DNA of 64,000 nt from Micromonospora chokoriensis. Its GTDB lineage: Bacteria; Actinomycetota; Actinomycetes; Mycobacteriales; Micromonosporaceae. This document shows, one piece after another, positions 1 through 8,795 of this stretch. The position numbers were made by a program, and so were the translations under genes. How positions within the stretch are numbered: the stretch's first letter is position 1; every line of letters begins with the position of its first letter. The stretch spans positions 62,001 through 126,000 of the forward strand of contig NZ_JOAN01000018.1 of NCBI RefSeq assembly GCF_000718555.1. The letters run 5' to 3'. The notes under the pieces were generated by a model. The model saw only the letters and a program-made list of their open reading frames with translations, was not told the DNA's origin and did not search any database.

Positions 1-495
1 CAGGTCGGACGGGTGGGTGGCCACGCACTGCTCGGACCAGTCCAGCACCGCCAGGTCGCGGTTCTGGCCATGCAAGGCGGCGCAACCACTGCCCGGCTCC
101 CGTTTGTTGCACGCCTTTGTGGTGTCCTGGAAGTAGACGCAGCGGGTGCGCTGCAACAGGTTGCCGCCGGTGGTGGCCATGTTGCGCAGCTGCCCGGACG
201 CGGCGGCGAGCAGAGCGCGGGCCAGCACCGGGTAGTCGCGGCGCACCACCGGGTGGGCGGCGAGGTCGCTGTTGCGCACTGTCGCGCCGATCCGCAGCCC
301 ACCGTCGGGCAACTCCTCGACGGTGTCCAGCGGGAGCCGGACCACGTCCACCAGCACCTCGGGGCGCTGCACCCCGAGCTTCATCAGGTCCACCAGGTTC
401 GTCCCACCGCCCAGGTACGCGGCGCGCGGCTCGGCCGCCAGCACGGCGACGGCGTCGGCCACGTCGGCGGGCCGGTGGTAGCGGAACGCTCTCAC
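1..495 (-). CDS. Xanthine dehydrogenase family FAD-binding subunit, partial
   Basis: This is the medium (CoxM/YagS-type) subunit of a molybdenum hydroxylase; it carries FAD and passes electrons from the iron-sulfur subunit. The visible N-terminal 165 residues start [12 protein letters not shown] and contain the FAD-binding signature [16 protein letters not shown], followed by the second FAD loop [13 protein letters not shown] near residue 108. That second loop with a nearby Cys cluster is typical of the YagS branch. The GTG start overlaps the stop of the upstream 2Fe-2S gene as GTGA, so the two are translationally coupled. The C-terminus and the expected large molybdopterin subunit lie off the left edge. 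The family call is firm; the substrate is unknown. Confidence 0.9.
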   Translation of the reverse strand, partial: MRAFRYHRPADVADAVAVLAAEPRAAYLGGGTNLVDLMKLGVQRPEVLVDVVRLPLDTVEELPDGGLRIGATVRNSDLAAHPVVRRDYPVLARALLAAASGQLRNMATTGGNLLQRTRCVYFQDTTKACNKREPGSGCAALHGQNRDLAVLDWSEQCVATHPSDL

Positions 496-1040
496 GCCGC
501 TGCCGTCTCGCGGACGGCCGCGACGATGTGCGGGTACGCGGCACAGCGGCACAGGTTGCCGGCCATCCGCTCGCGGATCTCCACGTCGGTCAGCTCGGCG
601 GGCGCGTTCAGATCGTCGGTCAACGCGCTGGGCCAACCCATGGAGACCTCGTCGAGCATGCCGCGGGCGGAGCAGAGTTGCCCGGGGGTGCAGTAGCCGC
701 ATTGGAACGCGTCGTGCGCGATGAACGCGGCCTGCAACGGGGACAGCTCGCCGGGCCCGGCGAGTCCCTCGACGGTGAGCACCGACTGGCCGTCCACCGT
801 GACCGCGAAGACCAGGCAGCTCTTCACCCGGCGACCGTCCAGCAGCACGGTGCAGGAGCCGCACTGGCCGTGGTCGCAGCCCTTCTTCGCCCCGGTCAGG
901 TCGAGGTGCTCGCGCAGCGCGTCGAGCAGGGTGGTGCGGTTGTCCAGGGTCACTTCACGCGACGCGCCGTTGACCTCAAACGCCACCCGGGACGAGTAAG
1001 GCTCATCGGTCGTCGTCGCGTTCTCCGGTCCGCCCTGCAC
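492..1040 (-). CDS. Xanthine dehydrogenase family 2Fe-2S subunit
   Basis: This is the small iron-sulfur subunit (YagT/CoxS type) of a molybdenum hydroxylase. It has an N-terminal plant-type 2Fe-2S domain with [15 protein letters not shown] (about residues 55-69) and a C-terminal helical 2Fe-2S domain with QCGYCTPGQ and [12 protein letters not shown]. All eight cluster cysteines are present and the length, 182 aa, is normal. There is no Tat signal, unlike periplasmic YagT. The GTG start follows a GGAG-like site and is the only well-placed candidate. The gene is first in an operon with the FAD subunit and is divergent from a MobA-like gene that probably serves its cofactor. Confidence 0.93.
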   Translation of the reverse strand: MQGGPENATTTDEPYSSRVAFEVNGASREVTLDNRTTLLDALREHLDLTGAKKGCDHGQCGSCTVLLDGRRVKSCLVFAVTVDGQSVLTVEGLAGPGELSPLQAAFIAHDAFQCGYCTPGQLCSARGMLDEVSMGWPSALTDDLNAPAELTDVEIRERMAGNLCRCAAYPHIVAAVRETAAA

Positions 1041-1111
1041 CGGCCCAGACTAGCTTTGTCGGTATATCTCAGGGCGAATAACGCAAAGCCGTTCGTACGG
1101 GAGGTGATGCG

Positions 1112-1693
1112 GTGACCGCCGGTCTGCTGCTGGCCGCCGGCGCCGGGCGGCGCTACGGCCGGCCGAAGGCGCTTGTCGAGTTGGACGGAGAGCCGCTGGT
1201 GCGGCGCGGGATCCGGCTGCTGCGCGACGGCGGATGCGCACCCGTGCACGTGGTGCTCGGCGCGGGCGCCGACGAGGTGCCCGCCCTGTCCGGCGCGGTG
1301 CCGATCCTTCACGACCGCTGGCCCGATGGGCTGGGCTCGTCGCTGCTGCGTGGCCTGGCTTCGCTGCCGGCCGCCGTGCCGGCCGCCGTCGTGGTCCTCG
1401 TCGACCAGCCGTTGCTCAGCCCGGTCGCGGTGCGGCGGGTGCGCACGGCGTACGCCGACGGCGCGGTCGTCGCCGTCGCCACCTACGCCGGCCGGCGGGG
1501 GCACCCGATCCTGCTGGGCCGGCAGACCTGGGCGCTGCTGACCGGGTACGCCGTCGGCGACCGAGGCGCTCGTGACCTGCTGCGTGACCGGCCGGACCTG
1601 GTGGTCGAGGTGTCCTGTGACGACGTCGGCTCCCCGGTCGACGTGGACACCCCGGCCGACCTGCTTCGACTGCGTCCGGTCAGCGACGGGTGA
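1112..1693 (+). CDS. MobA-like NTP transferase (Mo-cofactor cytidylyltransferase-like)
   Basis: This is a 193-aa nucleotidyltransferase of the MocA/MobA-like group, which adds CMP or GMP to molybdopterin. The N-terminal LLLAAGAGRRYGRPKAL is the nucleotide-binding signature, and VVVLVDQPLLSP supplies the metal-binding Asp. The C-terminal GHPILLG resembles MocA proteins. A GGGAGG site lies just upstream of the GTG start. The gene is divergent from the molybdenum-hydroxylase subunits, which fits a role in maturing their cytosine-dinucleotide cofactor. The CTP versus GTP choice cannot be read with certainty. Its 3' end overlaps the convergent TMEM175-like gene by 14 bp. Confidence 0.85.
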   Translation: MTAGLLLAAGAGRRYGRPKALVELDGEPLVRRGIRLLRDGGCAPVHVVLGAGADEVPALSGAVPILHDRWPDGLGSSLLRGLASLPAAVPAAVVVLVDQPLLSPVAVRRVRTAYADGAVVAVATYAGRRGHPILLGRQTWALLTGYAVGDRGARDLLRDRPDLVVEVSCDDVGSPVDVDTPADLLRLRPVSDG

Positions 1694-2348
1694 GCCACCG
1701 GGGCAGCCCCTCGCTGGTCACCGCGTGATAGGTGATCATGACGATGACGCCGATCAGGCCCAGCAGCGGATTGACGAACCAGCCGAGCAGGCCGCTGAGC
1801 CCGTACAGGATCAAGCCGGTGACCGGTCGCAGCCGCTGCGTCCGCACGTACTCGGGACTGACCCCGCGCCGAAGCAGCGCCGGGTGTCGGTGCAGGTAGC
1901 CGAAGAACACCAGCCAGGGTGCCGACATCAACGCCGCGGCCAGCGCGTACAGGGCGACGGCGGCGCGTTGGTCGTCGGTGTCGCCATGGGTGAACGCCGA
2001 CGCCAGCACCGCGGTGGGAAAGGGGATGATCACCGCGCCGAAGAGGACGCCGAGGTTGATCCAACTCAGCGCGAGCGTGGTGCCGCGGATCAGCCGCAGC
2101 AGCGCGTGATGGTTGAGCCAGAGCACCCCGACATAGACGAAGGACACCACGAAGGCGAGGTACGAGGCGCCCTCGTCGAGCAGGCCGGTCAGCAACTCGC
2201 CCTCGTGGCCCTCCGGCACCCGCAGGTCGATGACCAGCAACGTGATGACGATGGCGAAGACGCCGTCGCTGAAGGCCGTCATCCGGTCGGTGCCGGACAC
2301 CCGCCCCCGGGGATCGGTCTGCTCGACCTCGTCGGGTGCTGCGGCCAT
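1680..2348 (-). CDS. TMEM175-family (DUF1211) potassium channel-like membrane protein
   Basis: This 222-aa integral membrane protein carries the signature FSDGVFAIVITLLVIDL near its N-terminus, the filter-bearing first helix of the bacterial TMEM175 family. About six hydrophobic helices follow, with LNHHALLRLI after the third. Family members are homotetrameric K+-permeable channels in the cytoplasmic membrane. The gene is monocistronic, with a strong hairpin between it and the upstream GH1 gene. The physiological role is unknown. Confidence 0.88.
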   Translation of the reverse strand: MAAAPDEVEQTDPRGRVSGTDRMTAFSDGVFAIVITLLVIDLRVPEGHEGELLTGLLDEGASYLAFVVSFVYVGVLWLNHHALLRLIRGTTLALSWINLGVLFGAVIIPFPTAVLASAFTHGDTDDQRAAVALYALAAALMSAPWLVFFGYLHRHPALLRRGVSPEYVRTQRLRPVTGLILYGLSGLLGWFVNPLLGLIGVIVMITYHAVTSEGLPRWLTRR

Positions 2349-2409
2349 TGCCGCAGGCTAGCCACTCGGCAACACCGTCGGTGGCGGTTTCGCCCGATCG
2401 GGACGGGAA

Positions 2410-2441
2410 CGGCCGCCCGGGGTCGACACCCCGGGCGGCCG
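2410..2441 (-). terminator. Perfect 14-bp stem hairpin after the GH1 gene
   Basis: The arms at 2410-2423 and 2428-2441 pair perfectly around a 4-nt loop (CGAC). The hairpin sits 17 bp past the GH1 stop on the minus strand and upstream of the TMEM175-like gene. No U-tract follows, which is common in actinomycetes. It probably ends the sugar-uptake operon transcript. Confidence 0.75.
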
Positions 2442-2457
2442 CTCGCACCGCAGGTGT

Positions 2458-3834
2458 TCAGGCCACCGGCGTCGCGGTGCCGGTCGTGCGGGCGATCCGC
2501 TGGTGGGCCCGGATCAACTCGGCGTAGCGCAGACCGCTCGCCTTCACCGTCCGGCGCTGGGTGGCGTAGTCGACGTGCACCAGCCCGAAGCGCTTGTCGT
2601 AGCCGTACGCCCACTCGAAGTTGTCCAGCAGAGACCAGACGAAGTAGCCGTCCAGGGGAACCCCCCGGGCCACCGCCGACGCGCACGCGGCCAGGTGCTG
2701 CTCCAGATGGTCGGTGCGCTCCTTGTCCTGCACCGTGCCGTCCGGGGTGACCTCGTCCGGCCATGCCGAGCCGCTCTCGGTGACGATGATCCGGCCCGGC
2801 CGGTACTCCTCGTGCACGTCGACGAGTAGCCGCTCCAGGCCCGCCGGGTACATCTCCCAGCCCATCGCGGTCTCCACCGAGCCGGGCACCGGCACCTGCC
2901 GGGCGTACGGGGCCGCGCCGGTCGGGTCGTCGACCACGAGCTGACGGAAGTAGTAGTTCACCCCGAGGAAGTCCGTCGGCGTGGCGATCACCGTCAGGTC
3001 GTCGCCGCGTACCGGCGGCTCGACCCCGTAGGTGGCGATCATGTCGGCGGGGTAGCCACGCCCGTGGATCGGGTCCAGCCACCACCTGTTGACGTGCCCG
3101 TCCGCCCGGCGGGCCGCCGCGACATCCTCGGGTCGGTCGGTCGCCGCCTCGATCGGACTGAGGTTGACCACCAGCCCCACCGAGGCCGGCCGGGCGGCGT
3201 TGGCGCGGATCGCCTGGGTGGCCAGGCCGTGCCCGAGCAGCACGTGGTGCGAGGCGTGCACCGCGCGGGTCAGGTCGCGCTCGCCGGGGGCCATGTTCCC
3301 CTCCAGGTGCCCGATCCAGCACACGCAGAGCGGCTCGTTGACGGTGCACCAGTCGGCGACCCGGTCACCGAGGCGGGCGGCCACCACCGCCGCGTACTCG
3401 GCGAACGCCTCGGCGGTGGCGCGCTGCGGCCAGCCGCCGGAGTCCTGCAGGGCCTGCGGCAGATCCCAGTGGTAGAGCGTCACGAACGGCCGGATCCCGT
3501 CGGTGAGCAACGTGTCGACGAGCCGATCGTAGAAGTCCAGCCCGGCGGCGTTGACCCGCCCGACGCCGTCGGGCATGACCCGGGGCCAGGCCACCGAGAA
3601 ACGGTACGCGTCCACGCCGAGTCGGCGCAGCAGCGCCAGGTCCTCCGGCCACCGGTGGTAGTGGTCGCACGCCACCGCGCCGGTGTCGCCGTTGTCGACG
3701 TTGCCGGGGGTCGCCGAGAAGGTGTCCCAGATGGACGGCGCCCGGCCGTCGACGTCGACGGCCCCCTCGATCTGGTACGCCGCGGTGGCGACACCCCAGA
3801 GGAAGTCGGGTGGCAGCTTGGACAGGTCGGGCAC
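2458..3834 (-). CDS. Glycoside hydrolase family 1 beta-glucosidase
   Basis: This is a cytoplasmic retaining beta-glycosidase of about 458 aa. The N-terminus [19 protein letters not shown] is the GH1 signature. The acid/base Glu is in CTVNEP and the nucleophile Glu is in IVTESGSAW, where most members read TENG, so the Asn is replaced by Ser. The GTG at 3834 is preferred because GAGGAG lies 9 nt upstream. A farther GTG at 3867 overlaps the permease stop as GTGA and is the alternative. It is last in the order binding protein, permease, permease, glucosidase, and should hydrolyse the imported oligosaccharide. No signal peptide is seen. Confidence 0.93.
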   Translation of the reverse strand: MPDLSKLPPDFLWGVATAAYQIEGAVDVDGRAPSIWDTFSATPGNVDNGDTGAVACDHYHRWPEDLALLRRLGVDAYRFSVAWPRVMPDGVGRVNAAGLDFYDRLVDTLLTDGIRPFVTLYHWDLPQALQDSGGWPQRATAEAFAEYAAVVAARLGDRVADWCTVNEPLCVCWIGHLEGNMAPGERDLTRAVHASHHVLLGHGLATQAIRANAARPASVGLVVNLSPIEAATDRPEDVAAARRADGHVNRWWLDPIHGRGYPADMIATYGVEPPVRGDDLTVIATPTDFLGVNYYFRQLVVDDPTGAAPYARQVPVPGSVETAMGWEMYPAGLERLLVDVHEEYRPGRIIVTESGSAWPDEVTPDGTVQDKERTDHLEQHLAACASAVARGVPLDGYFVWSLLDNFEWAYGYDKRFGLVHVDYATQRRTVKASGLRYAELIRAHQRIARTTGTATPVA

Positions 3835-3863
3835 GGGACGGTTCTCCTCTGGGGTTGGATGAC

Positions 3864-4703
3864 TCACTTGACCGCGCCGGCGGTGAGGCCGGCGACGAAG
3901 TAGCGCTGCAGGGCCAGGAACCCGACGACGACCGGGATGCTGACCACCAGCGAGGCGGCCATGATCTGGTTCCAGTAGACGTTGAACTGGGTGGAGTAGC
4001 CCTGCAGGCCGACGGCCAGGGTGCGGCTGCCCTCGTCGGTCATCACCGACGCGAAGAGGACCTCACCCCAGGCGGTCATGAACGCGTACACGGTGACCGC
4101 TACGACACCGGGCACGGCGGCCGGCAGGATGACCTGGAACAGGGTGCGCAGCGGCCCGGCGCCGTCGACCTGCGCCGCCTCGTCCAACCCTCGCGGGATC
4201 GAGTCGAAGTAGCCGACCAACATCCAGATCGAGAACGGCAACGAGAAGGTCAGGTACGTGATGATCAGGCCGGTACGGCTGGCGTACAGCTCGATGCCGG
4301 TGGCGTTGCCCAGGTTGACGTAGATGAGGAACAGCGGCAGCAGGAAAAGGATGCCGGGGAACATCTGCGTGGACAGCACCGTCACCGAGAAGACACCCCG
4401 ACCGCGGAAGCGGTACCGGCTGACCGCGAACGCGGCGAAGATGGCCACCGCCACCGAGCAGATCGCCGCGATGCTGGACACCACGAGGCTGTTCACCAGG
4501 TACCGGGCCAGCGGCACGGTGCTCCACATGTCGATGAACGGTTGCAGGGTGGGTCGGCTGGGCCACCAGGTGAAGCCGTTCTGCACGTCCTGCAACGGCT
4601 TCGCCGCCGAGGTGACCATCACGTAGAGCGGGACGACGACGAAGAGGGTGAGCAGGGTCAGCACGATGCGCCGGCCCCAGCGTTCACCGGCGGTCTCACG
4701 CAT
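3864..4703 (-). CDS. Carbohydrate ABC transporter permease, MalG type
   Basis: This 279-aa inner-membrane permease has six predicted helices. Its EAA loop ([21 protein letters not shown]), where the ATPase docks, matches the CUT1 sugar-importer family. The C-terminus ends in LTAGAVK, a typical MalG-like ending. It overlaps the end of the upstream MalF-like gene by 8 bp. No MsiK-type ATPase gene is nearby; actinomycete CUT1 importers usually share a remote one. Confidence 0.93.
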   Translation of the reverse strand: MRETAGERWGRRIVLTLLTLFVVVPLYVMVTSAAKPLQDVQNGFTWWPSRPTLQPFIDMWSTVPLARYLVNSLVVSSIAAICSVAVAIFAAFAVSRYRFRGRGVFSVTVLSTQMFPGILFLLPLFLIYVNLGNATGIELYASRTGLIITYLTFSLPFSIWMLVGYFDSIPRGLDEAAQVDGAGPLRTLFQVILPAAVPGVVAVTVYAFMTAWGEVLFASVMTDEGSRTLAVGLQGYSTQFNVYWNQIMAASLVVSIPVVVGFLALQRYFVAGLTAGAVK

Positions 4704-5688
4704 GGTCGTCCCTCCGACGGTTGGTGATCAGCAGGTACGCGGCCGAGACGACAAGCAGGAACAGCAGTAGCGCCACCGACATCGCCGACCCGGAGCCGAA
4801 GTCCCAGGTCTTGAAGGAGCTGCGGTAGATGTGGATGGAGATGAGGTCGGCCTGCTCCGGCGCGGAGCCGCCGAAGAGCACGAACGGGGTGTTGAAGTCG
4901 TTGAACGTCCACAGGAACAGCACCAGCAGCAGCACCAGGTTGACCGGCCGCAGCATCGGCAGGGTGACCGAGCGCAGCCGGCGCCAGAACCCGGCGCCGT
5001 CGATCGCGGCGGCCTCGTACAGCTCGCCGGGCACGTTCTGCAGCCCGGCCATCAGGCAGAGGAACGCGAACGGCCAGTTGCGCCACACGGACACCACCAG
5101 CAGCGACCAGAAGCTGTTGTCGCCGATCAACCAGAACGGCCGATCGTTCAGCAGCCCGAGCTGGTCGACGAGCACGTGGTTGACCAGGCCGGTGTCGCGT
5201 TGCAGCAGGAAACTCCAGGTGATCACCGCGGCGTAGACGGGCAGGGCGTACGGGGTGAGGAACAGCGCCCGCAGGATCGCTCGTCCTCGAAACGGCTTCT
5301 GCAACACGACCGCCGCCGAGATGCCGAGCAGCCAGGCGAATCCGACCGAGAGCAGGCTGTAGGCCAGGGTGACCCAGAACGAGTGCAGCAGTTCCTTGCC
5401 GGCGGCGCTGTTCAGATCCAGCGTCGCCCGATAGTTCTCCAGCCCGATGAAGGGCGCGGTGGACCAGTCGCGGATGTGGAACTGGGTCAGCTCCAGCAGG
5501 CTCATCCAGACCCCGACCACCATGGGGATCACGTGGATGGCGAGTTCCAGCACGACGGCCGGTGCGAGCAGCAGATACGGCAGGAGTGAGCGGCGTGGGC
5601 CGCGGGGCCGGCGGACCGGCCCCCGGGCCGGCGACCCGGCCCGGGGTTCGCGCCGGTCGGCGTCCGGCGCGGTGGTGCTGGTTGCCAT
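4696..5688 (-). CDS. Carbohydrate ABC transporter permease, MalF type
   Basis: This CUT1-family permease of about 330 aa has a long Arg/Pro-rich cytoplasmic N-terminus before the first helix (LLPYLLLAPAVVLELAI) and an EAA loop (EAAAIDGAGFWRRLRSVTLP). The ATG at 5688 is preferred because GAGAGGA lies just upstream; an upstream in-frame start would add 14 residues without a clear ribosome site. It pairs with the MalG-type permease to form the membrane channel. Confidence 0.92.
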   Translation of the reverse strand: MATSTTAPDADRREPRAGSPARGPVRRPRGPRRSLLPYLLLAPAVVLELAIHVIPMVVGVWMSLLELTQFHIRDWSTAPFIGLENYRATLDLNSAAGKELLHSFWVTLAYSLLSVGFAWLLGISAAVVLQKPFRGRAILRALFLTPYALPVYAAVITWSFLLQRDTGLVNHVLVDQLGLLNDRPFWLIGDNSFWSLLVVSVWRNWPFAFLCLMAGLQNVPGELYEAAAIDGAGFWRRLRSVTLPMLRPVNLVLLLVLFLWTFNDFNTPFVLFGGSAPEQADLISIHIYRSSFKTWDFGSGSAMSVALLLFLLVVSAAYLLITNRRRDDHA

Positions 5689-5758
5689 CGGGGTCCTCTC
5701 GGAGGCGGTGGCCGTGGCCGGGCTCAGCACCCGACCACGGCCACCGGTGACGCCTGGG

Positions 5759-7057
5759 TCAGCGCATCTTCTGCTGCGCGTCGGTCAGCTTGGCCTTCAC
5801 CGACTCCTCGGTGACCGGCTTGCCGCTGGCCGCGTCGGCGAACAACTCCTTCATCGCGGTGCCGACCAGGGTCTCGAAGGTGCTCTCCTCCGGCACCTGT
5901 GGCAGCGGGGCCGCGGTGGTGACCAGGGTCTCCTGGATGGTCTTCTGCTCGGTGGCGCTGAACGCCGGGTCGGAGGCCGCGGTCTTCACCGCCGGCAGCG
6001 AGCCGTACGTCTTGTTGAGGATCGTCTGCTCCTCGTCGCTGGTCATGAACTTCACGAAGCTCAGCGCGCCGTCCTTGTTCTTGGTGTGCTTGAAGACCGC
6101 CATGTTGATCCCGGCGACCATGCTGTTGACCTTCTTGCCGCCGGCCGGCGGGCTGGCCAGGAACGGCACCGGGGCCACCCCGTACGCGTCGGCGGGCATG
6201 TTCTGCGTCTTCAGGTTCGAGCCGGCGGACTGCCAGAGCAGCATGGCGGCCTTGCCGTTGGCGAAGTCGGAGACCGACTGGTTCTGCGCGTACTCGGCGT
6301 TGCTCGGGTTGGTGATCTTGTCGGCGGCCATGAAGTCGATGTACCGCTTGATCGCCGAGACGTTCTGCGGGGTGTCGAAGGTCGGCTTGCCGGCCGAGTC
6401 GAACCACTCGCCGCCGTACTGCTGGCTGAAGGTGAAGGCGTGGTGGGCGTTCTCCGACGGGTTGGCCCCCTCGATCGCCAGGCCCCACTTGCCGCCGGTG
6501 CTCAGCTTCTTGCCGTACTCGGCGAGCTGCTCCCAGGTGGTCGGCGGCGCGGTGATGCCGGCGTCGGCGAACGACTTCTTGTTGTAGTACAGGCTGTACG
6601 CCATGCTGTAGAGCGGCACGGCGGCGGGCGGCTTGCCGGGGGCGCCGGCGGCGGCGAGCGCGGCGGGCACGATCCGGTCCTTGCCACCGACGGCCTGCAG
6701 AGCGGCATCGTCGAACTCGACGAGCGCGCCGGTGGCCTGCAACGACGCCGACCAGGTGTTGCCGATGTTGACCACGTCTGGGCCCTTGCCGGAGGCGGCG
6801 GCCGCGAGCAGCCGGTTGAGCAGGTCCGACCAGGGGACCACCTCGACGCTGACCTTGATCCCGGTCTGCTTCTCGAACTTGTCCAGCTCGGGCTGGAGGA
6901 TGGTCTTGTCGGCCTCCAGGCTGGGGCCCTGGTTGCTGGCCCAGTAGGTGAGCGTCTTGGGTGCGGAGGCGGAGTCGTCGCCGGAGCCGCCACAGGCGGT
7001 CAACGAGGCGGCGGCCAGTACGGCGGCGGTGAATATCCCGAGGTGTCGTCTCGACAC
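5759..7057 (-). CDS. Extracellular sugar-binding lipoprotein of an ABC importer
   Basis: This 432-aa family 1 solute-binding protein is the capture component of the importer. The N-terminus has a lipoprotein signal with lipobox LTAC, so it should be lipid-anchored on the outer face of the membrane. The rest resembles MalE-like proteins, for example the segment around GKGPDVVNIGN. A GTG start with GAAGGG upstream is used. It is first in the operon and divergent from the ROK regulator. The ligand is probably a beta-linked oligosaccharide, judging from the GH1 enzyme in the operon (inference). Confidence 0.93.
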   Translation of the reverse strand: MSRRHLGIFTAAVLAAASLTACGGSGDDSASAPKTLTYWASNQGPSLEADKTILQPELDKFEKQTGIKVSVEVVPWSDLLNRLLAAAASGKGPDVVNIGNTWSASLQATGALVEFDDAALQAVGGKDRIVPAALAAAGAPGKPPAAVPLYSMAYSLYYNKKSFADAGITAPPTTWEQLAEYGKKLSTGGKWGLAIEGANPSENAHHAFTFSQQYGGEWFDSAGKPTFDTPQNVSAIKRYIDFMAADKITNPSNAEYAQNQSVSDFANGKAAMLLWQSAGSNLKTQNMPADAYGVAPVPFLASPPAGGKKVNSMVAGINMAVFKHTKNKDGALSFVKFMTSDEEQTILNKTYGSLPAVKTAASDPAFSATEQKTIQETLVTTAAPLPQVPEESTFETLVGTAMKELFADAASGKPVTEESVKAKLTDAQQKMR

Positions 7058-7199
7058 GGTCAGCCCTTCCGGTGCGTGGTGGGGGTCCGCCGACCTCCGT
7101 CGCCGATAGGGGTTGAAGGCGACGGGCGGCCGGCTGCGGACAGGGATCGGGGGTGCGCCGTCGGGGTCCGTCGGCGTTTCCCGGGAGTTACATCACGGC

Positions 7200-7219
7200 T
7201 TAATTTATGTCGTCATTAA
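7200..7219. promoter_or_regulatory. Candidate ROK operator (TTAAT-N10-ATTAA)
   Basis: TTAATTTATGTCGTCATTAA is an AT-rich imperfect inverted repeat in an otherwise GC-rich region between the divergent binding-protein and ROK genes. ROK repressors of the XylR/NagC type bind AT-rich dyads, so this is the likely autoregulatory and operon operator. Assignment is by position and symmetry only. Confidence 0.55.
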
Positions 7220-7294
7220 AGTTGCTGGCCGGTGGGTCGTCAAGCACGAGGCGGTTACAGTCGCCTCGAACGGCCGACAGGAACGAGGTGACGA

Positions 7295-8494
7295 GTGGAG
7301 CTGGCGCGTGCCACCAACCGCAGCGTGCGGCTGCGCAACCGGTCCGCCCTGCTGACCAAGCTCTTCCTGGACGGCCCGCTCACCCGGCAGGACCTGGTGC
7401 GCAGCACCGGGCTGAGCCAGCCCGCGGTCAGCAACGTGGTGGCCGACATGATCGACGAGGGGCTGGTCGCCGAGGCCGGGGCCGCCGAGTCCGACGGCGG
7501 CCGACCCAGCATGCTGCTGCGGATCGCGCACCGCTTCGCCTTCGTGATCGGTGTGGACGTCGGCGAGACCCGGGTCCGGGTGGAGCTGTTCGACTTCGCG
7601 ATGACCCTGCTGGCCAGCGGCGAGTACCCGCTCGACCCGGCCCGAACCGAGCCCGACCTGGTGGCCGGGCACGTGCTGGCCGGCATCGACGCGGTCACCG
7701 GGTCGGCCGGGGTGGCCCCCGCCGACGTGCTCGGCGTCGGCATCGGCGTCTCCGGCGTGGTCGAGCAGGGCGCCGAGGCCGTCGTGCACGCCCAGGCCCT
7801 CGGCTGGGACCGGGTGCCGCTGGAGCGCCTGATCGGCGCCGGCACCGACCTGCCGCTGCATATCGACAACGGCGCGAAGACCCTCGGCCAGGCCGAGATG
7901 TGGTTCGGCGCTGGTCGAGGCGCCCGGCACGCCGTCTTCGCGCTTGTCGGCTCGGGGGTCGGCGCGTCGGTGGTCACCAACGGCGCCACCTACCGGGGCG
8001 CGTCCAGCAGCGCGGGGGAGTGGGGGCACACCACCCTGGTGTACGGCGGGCGGGCGTGCCGGTGCGGCGCGCGCGGCTGCCTCGAGGCGTACGTGGGGGC
8101 GGAGGCGATCATCGACCGCTACCGGGAGGCCCGCCGGGGTCGACCGGTGCCGGGCGAGGACGAGGAGTCCCAGATCGCCGCGCTGGTCGCCGCCGCCGAG
8201 ACCTCGACCACCGCCCGCCGCGTGCTCGACGACACCGCCGGCTACCTCGGCGCCGGGGTGGCCAACCTGATCAACCTGTTCAACCCGGAGCGCGTGGTGC
8301 TCGGCGGCTGGGCGGCGATGGCCCTGGGTGACCTGCTGCCGGCCGTCCGGGAGGCCGCCGGCCGGCAGGCGCTGCGCCAGCCGTACGAGCAGGCGTCGAT
8401 CGAGCTGTGCCGCCTCGGCGTGGACGCGGTGGCGCTGGGCGCGGCCACTCTCCCGATCGCCCGCTTCCTCACCGAAGGCGGCCTCCGCCGCTAG
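7295..8494 (+). CDS. ROK-family transcriptional regulator
   Basis: This 399-aa protein has an N-terminal winged helix (LTRQDLVRSTGLSQPAVSNV) joined to a ROK sugar-kinase-like domain. The ROK zinc motif CRCGARGCLEAY is present, after GEWGHTTLVYGGRAC. Family members sense sugars and repress sugar-uptake genes. It is divergent from the importer operon and presumably represses it. The GTG start follows GAGGTGACGA. Confidence 0.92.
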   Translation: MELARATNRSVRLRNRSALLTKLFLDGPLTRQDLVRSTGLSQPAVSNVVADMIDEGLVAEAGAAESDGGRPSMLLRIAHRFAFVIGVDVGETRVRVELFDFAMTLLASGEYPLDPARTEPDLVAGHVLAGIDAVTGSAGVAPADVLGVGIGVSGVVEQGAEAVVHAQALGWDRVPLERLIGAGTDLPLHIDNGAKTLGQAEMWFGAGRGARHAVFALVGSGVGASVVTNGATYRGASSSAGEWGHTTLVYGGRACRCGARGCLEAYVGAEAIIDRYREARRGRPVPGEDEESQIAALVAAAETSTTARRVLDDTAGYLGAGVANLINLFNPERVVLGGWAAMALGDLLPAVREAAGRQALRQPYEQASIELCRLGVDAVALGAATLPIARFLTEGGLRR

Positions 8495-8505
8495 TCCCTC
8501 TTTGT

Positions 8506-8561
8506 TGATCAAGAGGTTTGCGTCAGGAATCGCGCTCGTCGTGACGCAAACCTCTTGATCA
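8506..8561. terminator. 20-bp perfect inverted repeat after the ROK gene
   Basis: The arms at 8506-8525 and 8542-8561 (TGATCAAGAGGTTTGCGTCA and its complement) pair perfectly around a 16-nt loop, 11 bp past the ROK stop. It can form a terminator hairpin. The arms are less GC-rich than usual local hairpins and resemble a dispersed intergenic repeat, so a repeat-element origin is possible. Confidence 0.6.
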
Positions 8562-8795
8562 TCGCGGGTGGGCGCGACCGGCGGCGGCTGCGGCGAATTA
8601 CACAAAAAGAATTCTCGGGATAAATAACGAAGTTATAGATCGATGTCTTGACGCCGCCGCAATCTCGCCGCAACACTCCTACGAGAGCGCTCTCCGGCCC
8701 GCGGCGTCGCATCGGCGGCACCACCCACGGCACCACGGGGCGAGCCCGATCCCACCCCTCGCGGCATCCGTAACCCCCTATCGACAGGCGATGTC
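8562..8795 (+). promoter_or_regulatory. Leader of the secreted F5/8C protein, with a 12-bp palindrome
   Basis: This gene-free stretch contains an AT-rich block (8600-8650) likely to hold the promoter. At 8683-8694 it has the perfect palindrome GAGAGCGCTCTC. That palindrome resembles LacI-family operators of the CebR type (GGGAGCGCTCCC in streptomycetes) that control glucan-degradation genes. It lies about 100 bp before the start codon. No repressor of that family is encoded in the window. Confidence 0.5.
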
